The notes under the pieces were generated by a model that worked only from the letters and a program-made list of their open reading frames with translations, ran no database searches and was not told the origin of the DNA. The translations under genes were made by a program, and so were the position numbers. From assembly GCA_038745295.1 (NCBI GenBank), contig JBCDLN010000170.1:1-9034 (forward strand): a DNA stretch of 9,034 bases, read 5' to 3'. This document shows positions 1 to 6,510 of the stretch, piece after piece (the first letter of the stretch is position 1; each line of letters starts with the position of its first letter). The stretch is from Acuticoccus sp038745295. Lineage in GTDB: Bacteria > Pseudomonadota > Alphaproteobacteria > Rhizobiales > Amorphaceae.

Positions 1-216
1 CATGGCTTCTACCAGCACGCCCCGCTCAAACACTTGGCGATACCAGTCGAACGTAAATCCTTCAGGTGGGAAGCTCACATACCCCCGCGTGTCGAAGGAT
101 ATGATCAAAACAATCAACGAAGGCGCAAACAGAAGAACCAGCGACAGAATGGCGACAAATATAATCGCGCCGATGCCAATATAATCGGCAATCGCTGAGC
201 GGGTGGGCAAGCTCAT
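1..216 (-). CDS. ABC transporter permease, PotC-like, partial (N-terminal 72 codons)
   Basis: This is the start of the second inner-membrane permease of the importer; it runs off the left edge of the window. Reading the minus strand from the ATG at 216-214 gives 72 codons without a stop, beginning MSLPTRSAIADYIGIGA. A single long hydrophobic segment (about residues 14-40) is followed by a periplasmic stretch containing FDTRG, FPPEGFTFDWY and RQVF. The F.P.GFT..WY pattern is the usual sequence after TM1 in PotC/YdcV-type permeases of the polyamine-related binding-protein-dependent transport family. The ATG overlaps the stop of the upstream permease by 4 bases (ATGA), so translational coupling is likely. 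The EAA loop that contacts the ATPase should lie outside the window. The family call is firm; the transported substrate cannot be read from this fragment. Confidence 0.88.
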   Translation of the reverse strand, partial: MSLPTRSAIADYIGIGAIIFVAILSLVLLFAPSLIVLIISFDTRGYVSFPPEGFTFDWYRQVFERGVLVEAM

Positions 217-1163
217 GTGTGTCTCGCCCGTGTCCAACCGGTGAAGAGATTCGTCAACGAGGCGATGATGACCAGCACGATCAAGCAAGTCACCATCAGG
301 ATCAAAGACGTGACCGAGCCCTTGCTCCAGTCGAGCGCAAAAATCACCTGTTCGTAGATCATCGTTGCAGCATTAAGGTAGTTGCCGCCGCCTAGAAGCT
401 GCGGTACTACAAACGTCGTGTAGCTAAGCGTGAAAACCAGTGCACACCCGGTGCCAATGCCGGGGGCTGAGAGTGGCAGGATCACGTTGCGCAGCGTGCC
501 AAGCCTTGATGCGCCAAGGTTGGCAGATGCTTCGTCAAGCCGCCGGTCGTGACGGCTCATCACCGCAATCAAGGGCAAAATCATCACCGGTAGGTGGATC
601 TGCACCATGCCAATCAGCACGGCCCAGTGTGTGTTGATGATGCGCACCGGGCGCTCGATCAAGCCAATGTCAATGAGCGCAGAGTTCACCACACCCCGGC
701 CGCCCAAAATCACAAGCCAGGCGTAGGTGCGCACGATGCCGCTGGTCAAAAGCGGGGCAATGGTCAAGATCAAAATGAGCCGCCGGACCCAAGGGCCGCC
801 GATCAAGAACAAATATGCGACCGGGTAGCCAAAGAAGAGGCACAACACCATGGTCGATAGCGCAAGCGTCATAGAACGCTGGAAAGTGATCCAATAGAGC
901 GGGTCGGTGAGTGCGTTTTGTAAGTGTTCCAGCGAGAACGTCTGCTCAACAATGGCGCCCCGCGAGACGACTATGTTGGAAAAGCCCAGCGACAGCAAAA
1001 TCGTGAACGGGATGACCGCCACCACCATCAAGATGACGATGGCTGGAACCGCGGGCCAAATCCCTCGGCCCGACACCAGCTTATCGAGCAGCCATTCCCC
1101 GATGCGCGGCCGTTCCGGCACAGCGTGAAGAGCACTTTGGCCCATCGCAGCACTACGCCTCAT
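213..1163 (-). CDS. ABC transporter permease, PotB-like
   Basis: Integral inner-membrane subunit of the importer, 316 residues, a normal length for PotB-type permeases. After a polar N-terminal tail (1-34), hydrophobic segments lie at about 36-60, 94-122, 127-154, 178-203, 236-256 and 285-307, consistent with six membrane helices. The EAA loop, which docks on the ATPase, is clear: EASANLG at 211-217 ending in NVILP at 226-230. The sequence TLSYTTFVVPQLLGG (245-259) is the conserved stretch after it in the PotB/YdcU group. The ATG lies inside the 3' end of the ATPase gene (11-base overlap) with a GGAG 13 bases upstream, and the TGA overlaps the next permease by 4 bases. It should pair with that permease as a heterodimer. 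Substrate specificity cannot be inferred from the sequence. Confidence 0.93.
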   Translation of the reverse strand: MRRSAAMGQSALHAVPERPRIGEWLLDKLVSGRGIWPAVPAIVILMVVAVIPFTILLSLGFSNIVVSRGAIVEQTFSLEHLQNALTDPLYWITFQRSMTLALSTMVLCLFFGYPVAYLFLIGGPWVRRLILILTIAPLLTSGIVRTYAWLVILGGRGVVNSALIDIGLIERPVRIINTHWAVLIGMVQIHLPVMILPLIAVMSRHDRRLDEASANLGASRLGTLRNVILPLSAPGIGTGCALVFTLSYTTFVVPQLLGGGNYLNAATMIYEQVIFALDWSKGSVTSLILMVTCLIVLVIIASLTNLFTGWTRARHT

Positions 1164-2229
1164 AGACTGCGCAAAGCTCCGGGTCGATCACGCCGAGCGT
1201 GACCGGCATCTCATCGGCAAGGGGCCGGGTGCGCTCTTGGCGCATCGCCACCACCTGAACCATGGCACCGTCTTGTGTTTCGACGTGGTACTCGATGAGC
1301 GGGCCGATGGAGCGGTGAAACTTGACCAGCCCGCGCCAAGGTCCCGCGCTGCCCGGTTGAAGCCGCACATTGTGCGGGCGCGCCATCACTCTGATGGGGC
1401 CGGAGCGCGTCGTCGGCAGGGTCTGGCCATCGGGCAGTACCGCGCGCCCCGCCTCTGCCTGCAGCGCGATGAAGTTTGATGAGCCGATAAAATCTGCGAC
1501 GTAGGCACTGGCTGGCCGGTCAAACACATCTTCCGGAGGGCCGACCTGTTCAATCTGCCCCGCCCGCATGACGGCAATTCGGTCGCTCATGGTGAGCGCT
1601 TCTTCTTGATCGTGCGTTACAAAGATTGACGTCATCCCAAGGCGCTTGATGAGTTGGCGAAGCTCCACCTGCATGGCGCCGCGTAACTTGGCATCAAGTG
1701 CATTGAAAGGTTCATCCAGAAGAAGAACGCGCGGCTCGAGCACAAGAACGCGTGCGATGGCGACACGCTGTTGCTGGCCGCCAGAGAGCTGCGCAGGGTA
1801 GCGCTCCTCAAGCCCGGTTAACGATACCGTGGCGAGCGCGTCCCTGATCCGCTCAGCGATCTGCGCTCGCGGAAGCCCCCTCACCCTCAGCCCATAGCCT
1901 ACGTTCTTGGCAACGGTGAGATGAGGAAAAAGCGCATAGCTCTGAAAGACAACGCCCACAGGCCGACGGTTGACGGGCGCGCGCACCATGTCACGACCGT
2001 CAACCACAATTTTGCCGGCATCGGGCGCGCCAAACCCAGCAATGCAGCGCAACAAGGTTGTCTTCCCGCAGCCCGATGGGCCCAGAAGCGTCACAATTTC
2101 ACCCTCACCCACGTTAAGCGAGCAGCCATCGAGCACCGTGAGTGCCCCGAAGCGTTTGGTCACGGCGCCGACCTGCAGGACCGGCGCAGCTACTGTCTCC
2201 GATGACGTGCCAAGGGCTGCTTGCATCAC
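1153..2229 (-). CDS. ABC transporter ATP-binding protein, PotA-like
   Basis: Cytoplasmic ATPase that powers the importer, 358 residues. All nucleotide-binding elements are intact: Walker A GPSGCGKT (50-57), Q-loop Q96 in VFQSYALFPHLTV, signature LSGGQ (148-152), Walker B LLLDEP (169-174), D-loop with ALD (178-180) and H-loop His206 in VTHDQEEAL. The region after about residue 245 is the C-terminal TOBE_2-type domain of PotA/UgpC/FbpC-like ATPases, containing RPHNVRL (284-290). Two starts are possible: GTG at 2229, which overlaps the binding-protein stop as GTGA, or ATG at 2226 one codon later; both are followed by MQAALG. There is no strong Shine-Dalgarno, so coupling to the gene before it is likely. 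PotA, UgpC and FbpC types are hard to separate by ATPase sequence alone; the neighbouring permeases favour the polyamine-type group. Confidence 0.95.
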   Translation of the reverse strand: MMQAALGTSSETVAAPVLQVGAVTKRFGALTVLDGCSLNVGEGEIVTLLGPSGCGKTTLLRCIAGFGAPDAGKIVVDGRDMVRAPVNRRPVGVVFQSYALFPHLTVAKNVGYGLRVRGLPRAQIAERIRDALATVSLTGLEERYPAQLSGGQQQRVAIARVLVLEPRVLLLDEPFNALDAKLRGAMQVELRQLIKRLGMTSIFVTHDQEEALTMSDRIAVMRAGQIEQVGPPEDVFDRPASAYVADFIGSSNFIALQAEAGRAVLPDGQTLPTTRSGPIRVMARPHNVRLQPGSAGPWRGLVKFHRSIGPLIEYHVETQDGAMVQVVAMRQERTRPLADEMPVTLGVIDPELCAVYEA

Positions 2230-3272
2230 CCCGCAAACATACGATCGAAGGTCTCAACAGTCTGGCCACGCAGGGGCGCAATGGCCGGCCAGTCGAGCGA
2301 GGTGGTGCTGGCAAGTTCCTCAGGCGTTGAGGGGACGTAAGGCGCTGCATCGGGCGACACCGGAACGCCCTCCACAACAGTGCCAAAGTACGTTGGCGCG
2401 CTGCCTGCCATCTCTTGGATTTGCGGGGTCAGCAAGATGTCGGTGAACTCGTGGACAAGGTCGCCGGTCCCGTCTGCCGTGTTGACGAACTGGACGATAT
2501 TGGTGGGCAGCATCAGCGGACCCGGCCCGGTGATTTTGACGTATCCGATGGGAAGGCCCGCCGCTGCCGCAAGCGCAGTATTGACGTGCCAAAGGGGCGC
2601 AAGATCCACCTCGCCGCGCTCGATCATCTGCTGCAGCAAGTTGGGGCTGCGTCCCACCAGCGGATCAAGCTCTTTCCACGTCTCTAAAGCGGCCTGCATG
2701 TCGTCTTGCGGTTTGCCGAACGCTTCGTTGGTGGCAGCAAGAACACCAAGCCCAAGGTTCGACTGAGGCCTGCACATGCCCACCCGGGTTTTGAATTCAT
2801 CCCCCCAGAGCGCTTCCCACGTGGTTGGCGGATTTTCCACCTTGCTCTTGTCGTACGCGATCCCGATGCCTTCAAACAGCACAGGCACGCCCGTGTCGTA
2901 GCCGTAGGGCACGAAAAGCGGATTGATCTTCGCCGCATTGGGGATTTTGGATGCATCGAGCGGGACGAGAACATCCTCAGAGAGGGCGTTGATGATGGCT
3001 GGCGAGCCCATCACAGCAAGATCATAGGGAGAGTTGCCGCGCGCCGCTTTGATCTGTGCGAGCGCTTCGGCCGAAAGGCCGCCGATCACTCTGAGTGTTA
3101 CGCCTGGGTGACGTTTGCCCAGTTCTTCGCCAGCCGCGATCAGGGGCCGATCAGATTCATTGCCGTAGCCGACCATGACGAGTTCGCGAGCCTGGGCCCG
3201 CAGCACTGTCGGAGTCGCCAAGACCGGTGCCGCCGCAAGGCCACCGACCACCGTTCTGCGCGTCACTTTCAT
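2226..3272 (-). CDS. ABC transporter substrate-binding protein with Tat signal, PotD/family-1-like
   Basis: Periplasmic solute receptor of the importer, 348 residues from the chosen start. That start is the ATG at 3272-3270, preceded by AAGGAG (3280-3285) with a 7-base spacer. A reading frame extends 33 codons further upstream, but it lacks a good ribosome site and would bury the signal peptide. The N-terminus is a twin-arginine signal: TRRTVVGG (4-11), hydrophobic core LAAAPVLATPTVL, and probable cleavage after LRAQA near residue 28. The mature part begins ELVMVGYGNES and has the bilobal family features, such as YDLAVMGSP in the first lobe, IGIAYDKSKVENPPTTW near the hinge, and LMLPTNIVQFVNTA in the second lobe. 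It heads the importer operon, below candidate operator boxes. The ligand is unknown; an iron or polyamine ligand is only a family-level possibility and the sugar genes opposite argue for another cargo. Confidence 0.9.
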   Translation of the reverse strand: MKVTRRTVVGGLAAAPVLATPTVLRAQARELVMVGYGNESDRPLIAAGEELGKRHPGVTLRVIGGLSAEALAQIKAARGNSPYDLAVMGSPAIINALSEDVLVPLDASKIPNAAKINPLFVPYGYDTGVPVLFEGIGIAYDKSKVENPPTTWEALWGDEFKTRVGMCRPQSNLGLGVLAATNEAFGKPQDDMQAALETWKELDPLVGRSPNLLQQMIERGEVDLAPLWHVNTALAAAAGLPIGYVKITGPGPLMLPTNIVQFVNTADGTGDLVHEFTDILLTPQIQEMAGSAPTYFGTVVEGVPVSPDAAPYVPSTPEELASTTSLDWPAIAPLRGQTVETFDRMFAG

Positions 3273-3279
3273 CGTCGCT

Positions 3280-3285
3280 CTCCTT
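3280..3285 (-). promoter_or_regulatory. Ribosome binding site deciding the binding-protein start
   Basis: AAGGAG on the minus strand, 7 bases before the ATG at 3272. This strong site places translation at the start of the Tat signal peptide and rules out the longer upstream reading of the same frame, which starts at 3371. Confidence 0.8.
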
Positions 3286-3348
3286 GCCACTCGGCACGGA
3301 CCCGCCGCGCGCGAAGCCAAAAATAACCCTGGACTTTCATGAATGGAT

Positions 3349-3376
3349 CGAAAGCAAAATTTCGCAAGCAAATTTT
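3349..3376. repeat. Tandem 14-base direct repeat, candidate repressor operator for the importer
   Basis: Two adjacent copies on the plus strand: CGAAAGCAAAATTT (3349-3362) and CGCAAGCAAATTTT (3363-3376), identical at 12 of 14 positions. On the minus strand, the direction of importer transcription, they read AAATTTTGCTTTCG and AAAATTTGCTTGCG. Short tandem repeats containing TTTCG are typical of operators bound by DeoR-family sugar regulators, and such a regulator is encoded next door. The spacing and the match to boxes at 4246-4295 support a binding role, but no footprint can be inferred from sequence. Confidence 0.55.
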
Positions 3377-3443
3377 AGCGCCATCAGCGCTTTGATTCTG
3401 AGCGATAGGCCGGCGTTTGTGCCCAAAAATGAAGCATAGCCTC

Positions 3444-4280
3444 CTAAGCGAGCAAAACCTGCAAGCCTGCTGCTTCAAGGGATTGCACGTCGGCTTGGGC
3501 CACCTCGGCGTTGGTGACGAGGGTCGCAATTTCGTGTGTGGCCGCGATTTTGGCGCCGGCCACGTGCCCGATTTTACCGTGATCACCAAGCATGACCGCG
3601 CGCCGCGCGCACGCGAGCATGGCCCGCTTGGTCTCCACCTCTTCAAAACTGGCATTCGTGAAGCCCCGCGCGGCATCGATGCCCATGCAGCACAAGTATG
3701 CACAATCGGCGTTGAGCTGCGCCAGCAAAAGCCCCGCAAACGGCGGCACCAACGAGCGTGAGTGCGGATTACGGCCAGTCTTTTTGACAGTGCCACCGGT
3801 CATCATGACCGTCGTGCCCGGATGGCCTTCAAGGGCAATGGCAATGTCGAGGCTGCTGGTGATCACCACAATGTCCTTGAGGTCGCGGGGAAGCGCGAAG
3901 GCCATGGCCAGCGTCGTTGTTCCCGCATCGAGGATGATTGTCTCCCCATCGCGAACCATACGGGCGGCCATGGCGCCGATCCGCTCTTTCTGGGCGGCAA
4001 AATTGTGGGTCGGCACGTCCAGTGGACGCTCAAACCGGGCGGGCTGGACCGCTATGGCTCCGCCCCGAATACGGCGCAGCAGCTGCCGCCGCTCGAGCGC
4101 ATCAAGATCGGATCGGATGGTCACGGCCGATACGCCCAAAAGCTCCGCGAGCTGGGCCACCTCCACCATGCGCTGATGGGTGAGCGTTTCGAGGATTCTC
4201 TCATGCCGGCGGATCAGCGGTGGAGAAGTGGGTGTTTCGATGCTGGAAATTGTCTTTCGCTTCGCGCTTGCGTTTCGCAC
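3444..4280 (-). CDS. DeoR-family transcriptional regulator
   Basis: Cytoplasmic DNA-binding repressor, 278 residues from GTG at 4280, slightly longer than the usual 250-260. The N-terminal winged helix-turn-helix spans about 24-78: RHERILETL, then VAQLAELLGVSAVTIRSDLDAL and the family wing GG(A)I at 73-76. The C-terminal effector domain shows the DeoR ligand-site pattern: DGETIILDAGTTT (111-123), VITSS (139-143), MTGGTV (160-165), MGIDAARGFTNASFEEVE (199-216) and MLGDHGKIG (230-238). DeoR C-terminal domains usually sense phosphorylated sugars, fitting the divergent kinase and isomerase genes. The first 22 residues are basic and Ser/Thr/Pro-rich, precede the fold and lack a Shine-Dalgarno, so the true start is uncertain. 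The gene faces the SIS operon across 81 bases and probably represses both arms, including itself. Confidence 0.92.
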   Translation of the reverse strand: MRNASAKRKTISSIETPTSPPLIRRHERILETLTHQRMVEVAQLAELLGVSAVTIRSDLDALERRQLLRRIRGGAIAVQPARFERPLDVPTHNFAAQKERIGAMAARMVRDGETIILDAGTTTLAMAFALPRDLKDIVVITSSLDIAIALEGHPGTTVMMTGGTVKKTGRNPHSRSLVPPFAGLLLAQLNADCAYLCCMGIDAARGFTNASFEEVETKRAMLACARRAVMLGDHGKIGHVAGAKIAATHEIATLVTNAEVAQADVQSLEAAGLQVLLA

Positions 4281-4296
4281 TCGAATGACAATTATC
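4246..4296. promoter_or_regulatory. Divergent operator/promoter region with long inverted repeat
   Basis: GGAAATTGTCTTTCG (4245-4259) and the reverse complement of 4282-4296, GATAATTGTCATTCG, match at 12 of 15 positions and are separated by 22 bases that include GCTTGCG and TTTCG. The half-sites resemble the tandem repeat in front of the importer (core AATT..CTTTCG). On the minus strand the right half-site contains GATAAT (4296-4291), a plausible -10 for the repressor gene. The site overlaps the first codons of the repressor as annotated, so binding here could control both divergent units. Operator assignment is inferred from symmetry, repetition and context. Confidence 0.5.
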
Positions 4297-4352
4297 GCAA
4301 AGCGTCGACACGCACCAGAGCCCCGCGCACCAACTCCGGTCTGACGGGCACC

Positions 4353-4358
4353 GAGGAG
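4353..4358 (+). promoter_or_regulatory. Ribosome binding site of the SIS-domain gene
   Basis: GAGGAG lies 3 bases before the first ATG (4362) and 6 bases before a second ATG (4365). The spacing favours the second ATG slightly. It also excludes the much longer open frame that begins far upstream at 3762 and runs through the repressor gene on the opposite strand. Confidence 0.75.
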
Positions 4359-4361
4359 AGC

Positions 4362-5477
4362 ATGATGGACCTTGACGAGCGGCTGAAGGAGATCCGGCGC
4401 GAGTCGTCATCGGACGCACCGGGCGACCCCGAGCGGTTCCGCCGTGTCGCCCTCACCAATGAAGAGATGATGGCTCAAGGCGATGCCATCCGCGCAACAC
4501 TTGCCGCCAACGTCAAACCGCTTGCTGCCATCGCCCAAGATCTTTTGGGGCGTAAGATCCGCCGTGTGGTCACAGTGGGCTGCGGCGATTCTTGGATCTC
4601 AGGCTTTGGTGTGCGCCCAGCGATGGAGCGCGCCATAGGTGCAGTCTGCGAGCCAGTGGAAGCGTTCGACTTTTCAAACTACGGCCTCGACACGGTGGAT
4701 GCTGAAACCGTTGTGATCGGTTTGTCCTCGAGCGGCAAAACCGAGCCGGTCATTGATGGCCTCAAAGCGTCTGCAGAACGCGGTGCCTATGCCATCGGGC
4801 TTTCCAACACCCTCGGCTCGCCTTTGATGGAGGAGTTCCCGGGCGCGCTCCACATTCGCGCCACCCGCGGTGGATGGCCCACACAGTCAAGCACGGCAGC
4901 CATGGCGCTGAAGCTTGCCTTTGCCATCAAAGTCGGGGAGGCGAAAGGGCATGATGTGACCGCCCTTTCATCGGCCCTTTTGGAGCTTCCAGATGCGGTG
5001 GATCAGGTGTCCAAAGCCTTTTACGAGCCAGCACGCGCGTTGGGAGAGCGGCTTGCAAGGGCTGACCTCATCCTTCTCGCCGGGGCTGGCCCCTACATTG
5101 CCCCCGCTGAATTTGGCGCCGCAAAGCTCAAGGAGCTTGCGCCGATCCACGCCTACGCATTCCCCCTTGAAGAATACCACCACTACCGCACGCAAAAGGC
5201 GGGCGATCCGATGTTCCTCATCGCGCCGGACGTGCAAAGCCATGCGCGCGCACTGGAAACCGCCATTATGAGCCGAGGGTCCGAGGGCTTTTGCGTGGCG
5301 CTTGTTCCAGAGGGCGAAACCGACATTGCCTCAGTCGCCGATGTGACCTGGCATCTGCCCAAAGGCCCTGAGGCGACGGCCCCGATCGTTTACAGCGTGC
5401 CCCTTCATCTCTTCGGCTATCATGTGGCGATGGCCCGGGATGCTTTGGGTCTTGGCGCGCCGCGGCTTGGCGGCTGA
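4362..5477 (+). CDS. SIS-domain sugar-phosphate isomerase/deglycase-like protein
   Basis: Cytoplasmic protein of 371 residues (370 if ATG 4365 is used) with two SIS modules, the architecture of the GlmS isomerase half, AgaS and the fructoselysine-6-phosphate deglycase FrlB. Module one (about 65-200) has VVTVGCGDSWIS (69-80) and the phosphosugar-binding SSSGKTEP (122-129), the SxSGxT signature. TQSSTAA (174-180) sits where GlmS-type proteins have their conserved Ser/Thr stretch. Module two (about 235-365) starts LILLAGAGP (236-244) and continues AEFGAAKLKELAPIHAYAF (249-267). The usual E..HGP motif is replaced by LEEYHHYRTQ (269-278), keeping an acid and His pair. No N-terminal glutaminase domain is present. 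It leads the plus-strand operon and is followed at once by a kinase, which suggests that its substrate is made by that kinase. The exact reaction is unknown. Confidence 0.87.
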   Translation: MMDLDERLKEIRRESSSDAPGDPERFRRVALTNEEMMAQGDAIRATLAANVKPLAAIAQDLLGRKIRRVVTVGCGDSWISGFGVRPAMERAIGAVCEPVEAFDFSNYGLDTVDAETVVIGLSSSGKTEPVIDGLKASAERGAYAIGLSNTLGSPLMEEFPGALHIRATRGGWPTQSSTAAMALKLAFAIKVGEAKGHDVTALSSALLELPDAVDQVSKAFYEPARALGERLARADLILLAGAGPYIAPAEFGAAKLKELAPIHAYAFPLEEYHHYRTQKAGDPMFLIAPDVQSHARALETAIMSRGSEGFCVALVPEGETDIASVADVTWHLPKGPEATAPIVYSVPLHLFGYHVAMARDALGLGAPRLGG

Positions 5478-5478
5478 G

Positions 5479-6510
5479 GTGAAACCACGGCTCGTGACTG
5501 CAGGCGGCCTCACGGTCGACAATGTCATCGCAGCCGATGGACGTGTCGCACTCGCGCAAGCGGGCGGCAACGGCGCGTACTCAGCGGTTGGGGCACTTGT
5601 CTTTGAGCCCTGCGTCGGCCTCATCAGCCACGCGGTTGAGAGCTATCCAAAGTCGGTCATTGAAGAGCTCGAAAGAGGCGGCATCGACTTAAAAGGCGTG
5701 CGCTGGTCGCCGGCGCAGCTCTCCGCCTGCAATTGGTTTATCTACGACGAGATGGGCCACAGGGAAGAGGGCCTCACCAGCCCGCCTGAAGCTCTCGCAG
5801 CAAGCGGCTTCCGCACAGACCACTTGTCACCTGACGAGGTGGCCGCGTGGCGCGCGCAGCTGGAGCGCCGGGATACAAGACATGAACTCACCTACTCACA
5901 GTTCCGCACCGATAACCCACTGACGCCCGATCAAGTGCCGGGCAACTGGCGCAAAGCGCGTGGGGTTCATCTTGCGCCCAGCCAGCCAGGTGTCATGGAC
6001 GCCATGCTCGATGTCTTTGAACCCCAACGAGCCATCATCACAGCTGATCCCGGCTGGCAGCTAGCCGCCCTTACCCTTGAAGATATTACGCCCATCCTTG
6101 CCCGGCTCGACGCGTTTTTACCCAGCGAGGTGGAGCTCAAGGCGCTCGTCCCCGGCGCATCAATTTCCGCTGCCCTCGAAGCCATCGCGCAGCGGACGAA
6201 AGGGGCCGTTGCCGTAAAACTTGGCAAGGCCGGTGCCCTTGTGTGGGACTCACTGTCAGCAAGCCCAGTTGCTGTGCCTGCCGTCAGCGTCACCGCCTGC
6301 GACCCCACGGGCGCGGGGGACAGTTTTTGTGGCGGGTTTCTTGCCGGTCTGGTGGAAACAGGAGATCTTGTGAAAGCTGCGCATTTCGGAGCGGTATCGG
6401 CGAGCAGAGCCGTCCTGGCGTTTGGCGCTGAGGGTGCGCTGCCGGTTGATCGACCAGCCGCCCGCGCCACCCTTTCGCAGCTGATGGCAGAGGTTTCGCC
6501 GTGCCCTTAA
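5479..6510 (+). CDS. PfkB-family carbohydrate kinase
   Basis: ATP-dependent sugar or nucleoside kinase of the ribokinase/PfkB fold, 343 residues from GTG 5479. That start lies one base after the SIS stop and gives KPRLVTAGGLTVDNV, the expected first strand of the family. Earlier in-frame starts at 5422, 5440 and 5467 would add residues that overlap the SIS gene and are not family-like. The N-terminal glycine motif is AQAGGNGAYSAVGA (26-39). The C-terminal signature DPTGAGDSFCGGFLAG (275-290) holds the anion-hole GAGD, with Asp281 as the expected catalytic base. LPSEVEL (214-220) corresponds to the N/SxxE magnesium-site region. Residues of about 70-165 form a longer and more polar middle section than in most relatives. 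The pairing with an SIS protein recalls FrlD/FrlB. The sugar substrate cannot be named from sequence. Confidence 0.9.
   Translation: MKPRLVTAGGLTVDNVIAADGRVALAQAGGNGAYSAVGALVFEPCVGLISHAVESYPKSVIEELERGGIDLKGVRWSPAQLSACNWFIYDEMGHREEGLTSPPEALAASGFRTDHLSPDEVAAWRAQLERRDTRHELTYSQFRTDNPLTPDQVPGNWRKARGVHLAPSQPGVMDAMLDVFEPQRAIITADPGWQLAALTLEDITPILARLDAFLPSEVELKALVPGASISAALEAIAQRTKGAVAVKLGKAGALVWDSLSASPVAVPAVSVTACDPTGAGDSFCGGFLAGLVETGDLVKAAHFGAVSASRAVLAFGAEGALPVDRPAARATLSQLMAEVSPCP

Larger units (their letters stand above)
3273..3443 (-). promoter_or_regulatory. Intergenic leader between repressor gene and importer operon
   Basis: The 171 bases between the repressor stop and the binding-protein start are the only sizeable gap in the minus-strand arm. 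They are more AT-rich than the coding sequence around them, mainly at about 3319-3380. They contain the tandem CG.AAGCAAA repeat described separately and a strong ribosome site next to the ATG. A hexamer TAAAAT on the minus strand (in GCTAAAATTTG, about 3370-3378) could be a -10 element, but I see no convincing -35 partner. I see no strong GC-hairpin plus T-tract terminator after the repressor, so read-through from the repressor promoter is also possible. The likely role is a separately regulated importer promoter. Confidence 0.5.

Noticed and set aside
3273..3371. 33-codon N-terminal extension of the binding protein
   Set aside because: It covers the intergenic repeats and would bury the Tat signal peptide; the internal ATG at 3272 has AAGGAG at good spacing.
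3377..3391. Small hairpin AGCGC-5-GCGCT between repressor and binding protein, as a terminator
   Set aside because: The stem is only 5 base pairs and is followed by AAAATTTG on the minus strand rather than a T-tract; too weak to call a terminator.
3762..4361. Long upstream extension of the SIS reading frame to an ATG at 3762
   Set aside because: It runs antisense through the repressor gene, encodes a non-family sequence, and a strong GAGGAG site sits just before the ATGs at 4362 and 4365.
5967..6470. 167-codon open frame on the minus strand inside the kinase gene
   Set aside because: It is a GC-rich shadow of the kinase, with Ala/Ser/Arg-rich composition and no recognisable domain; the plus-strand frame carries intact PfkB motifs.
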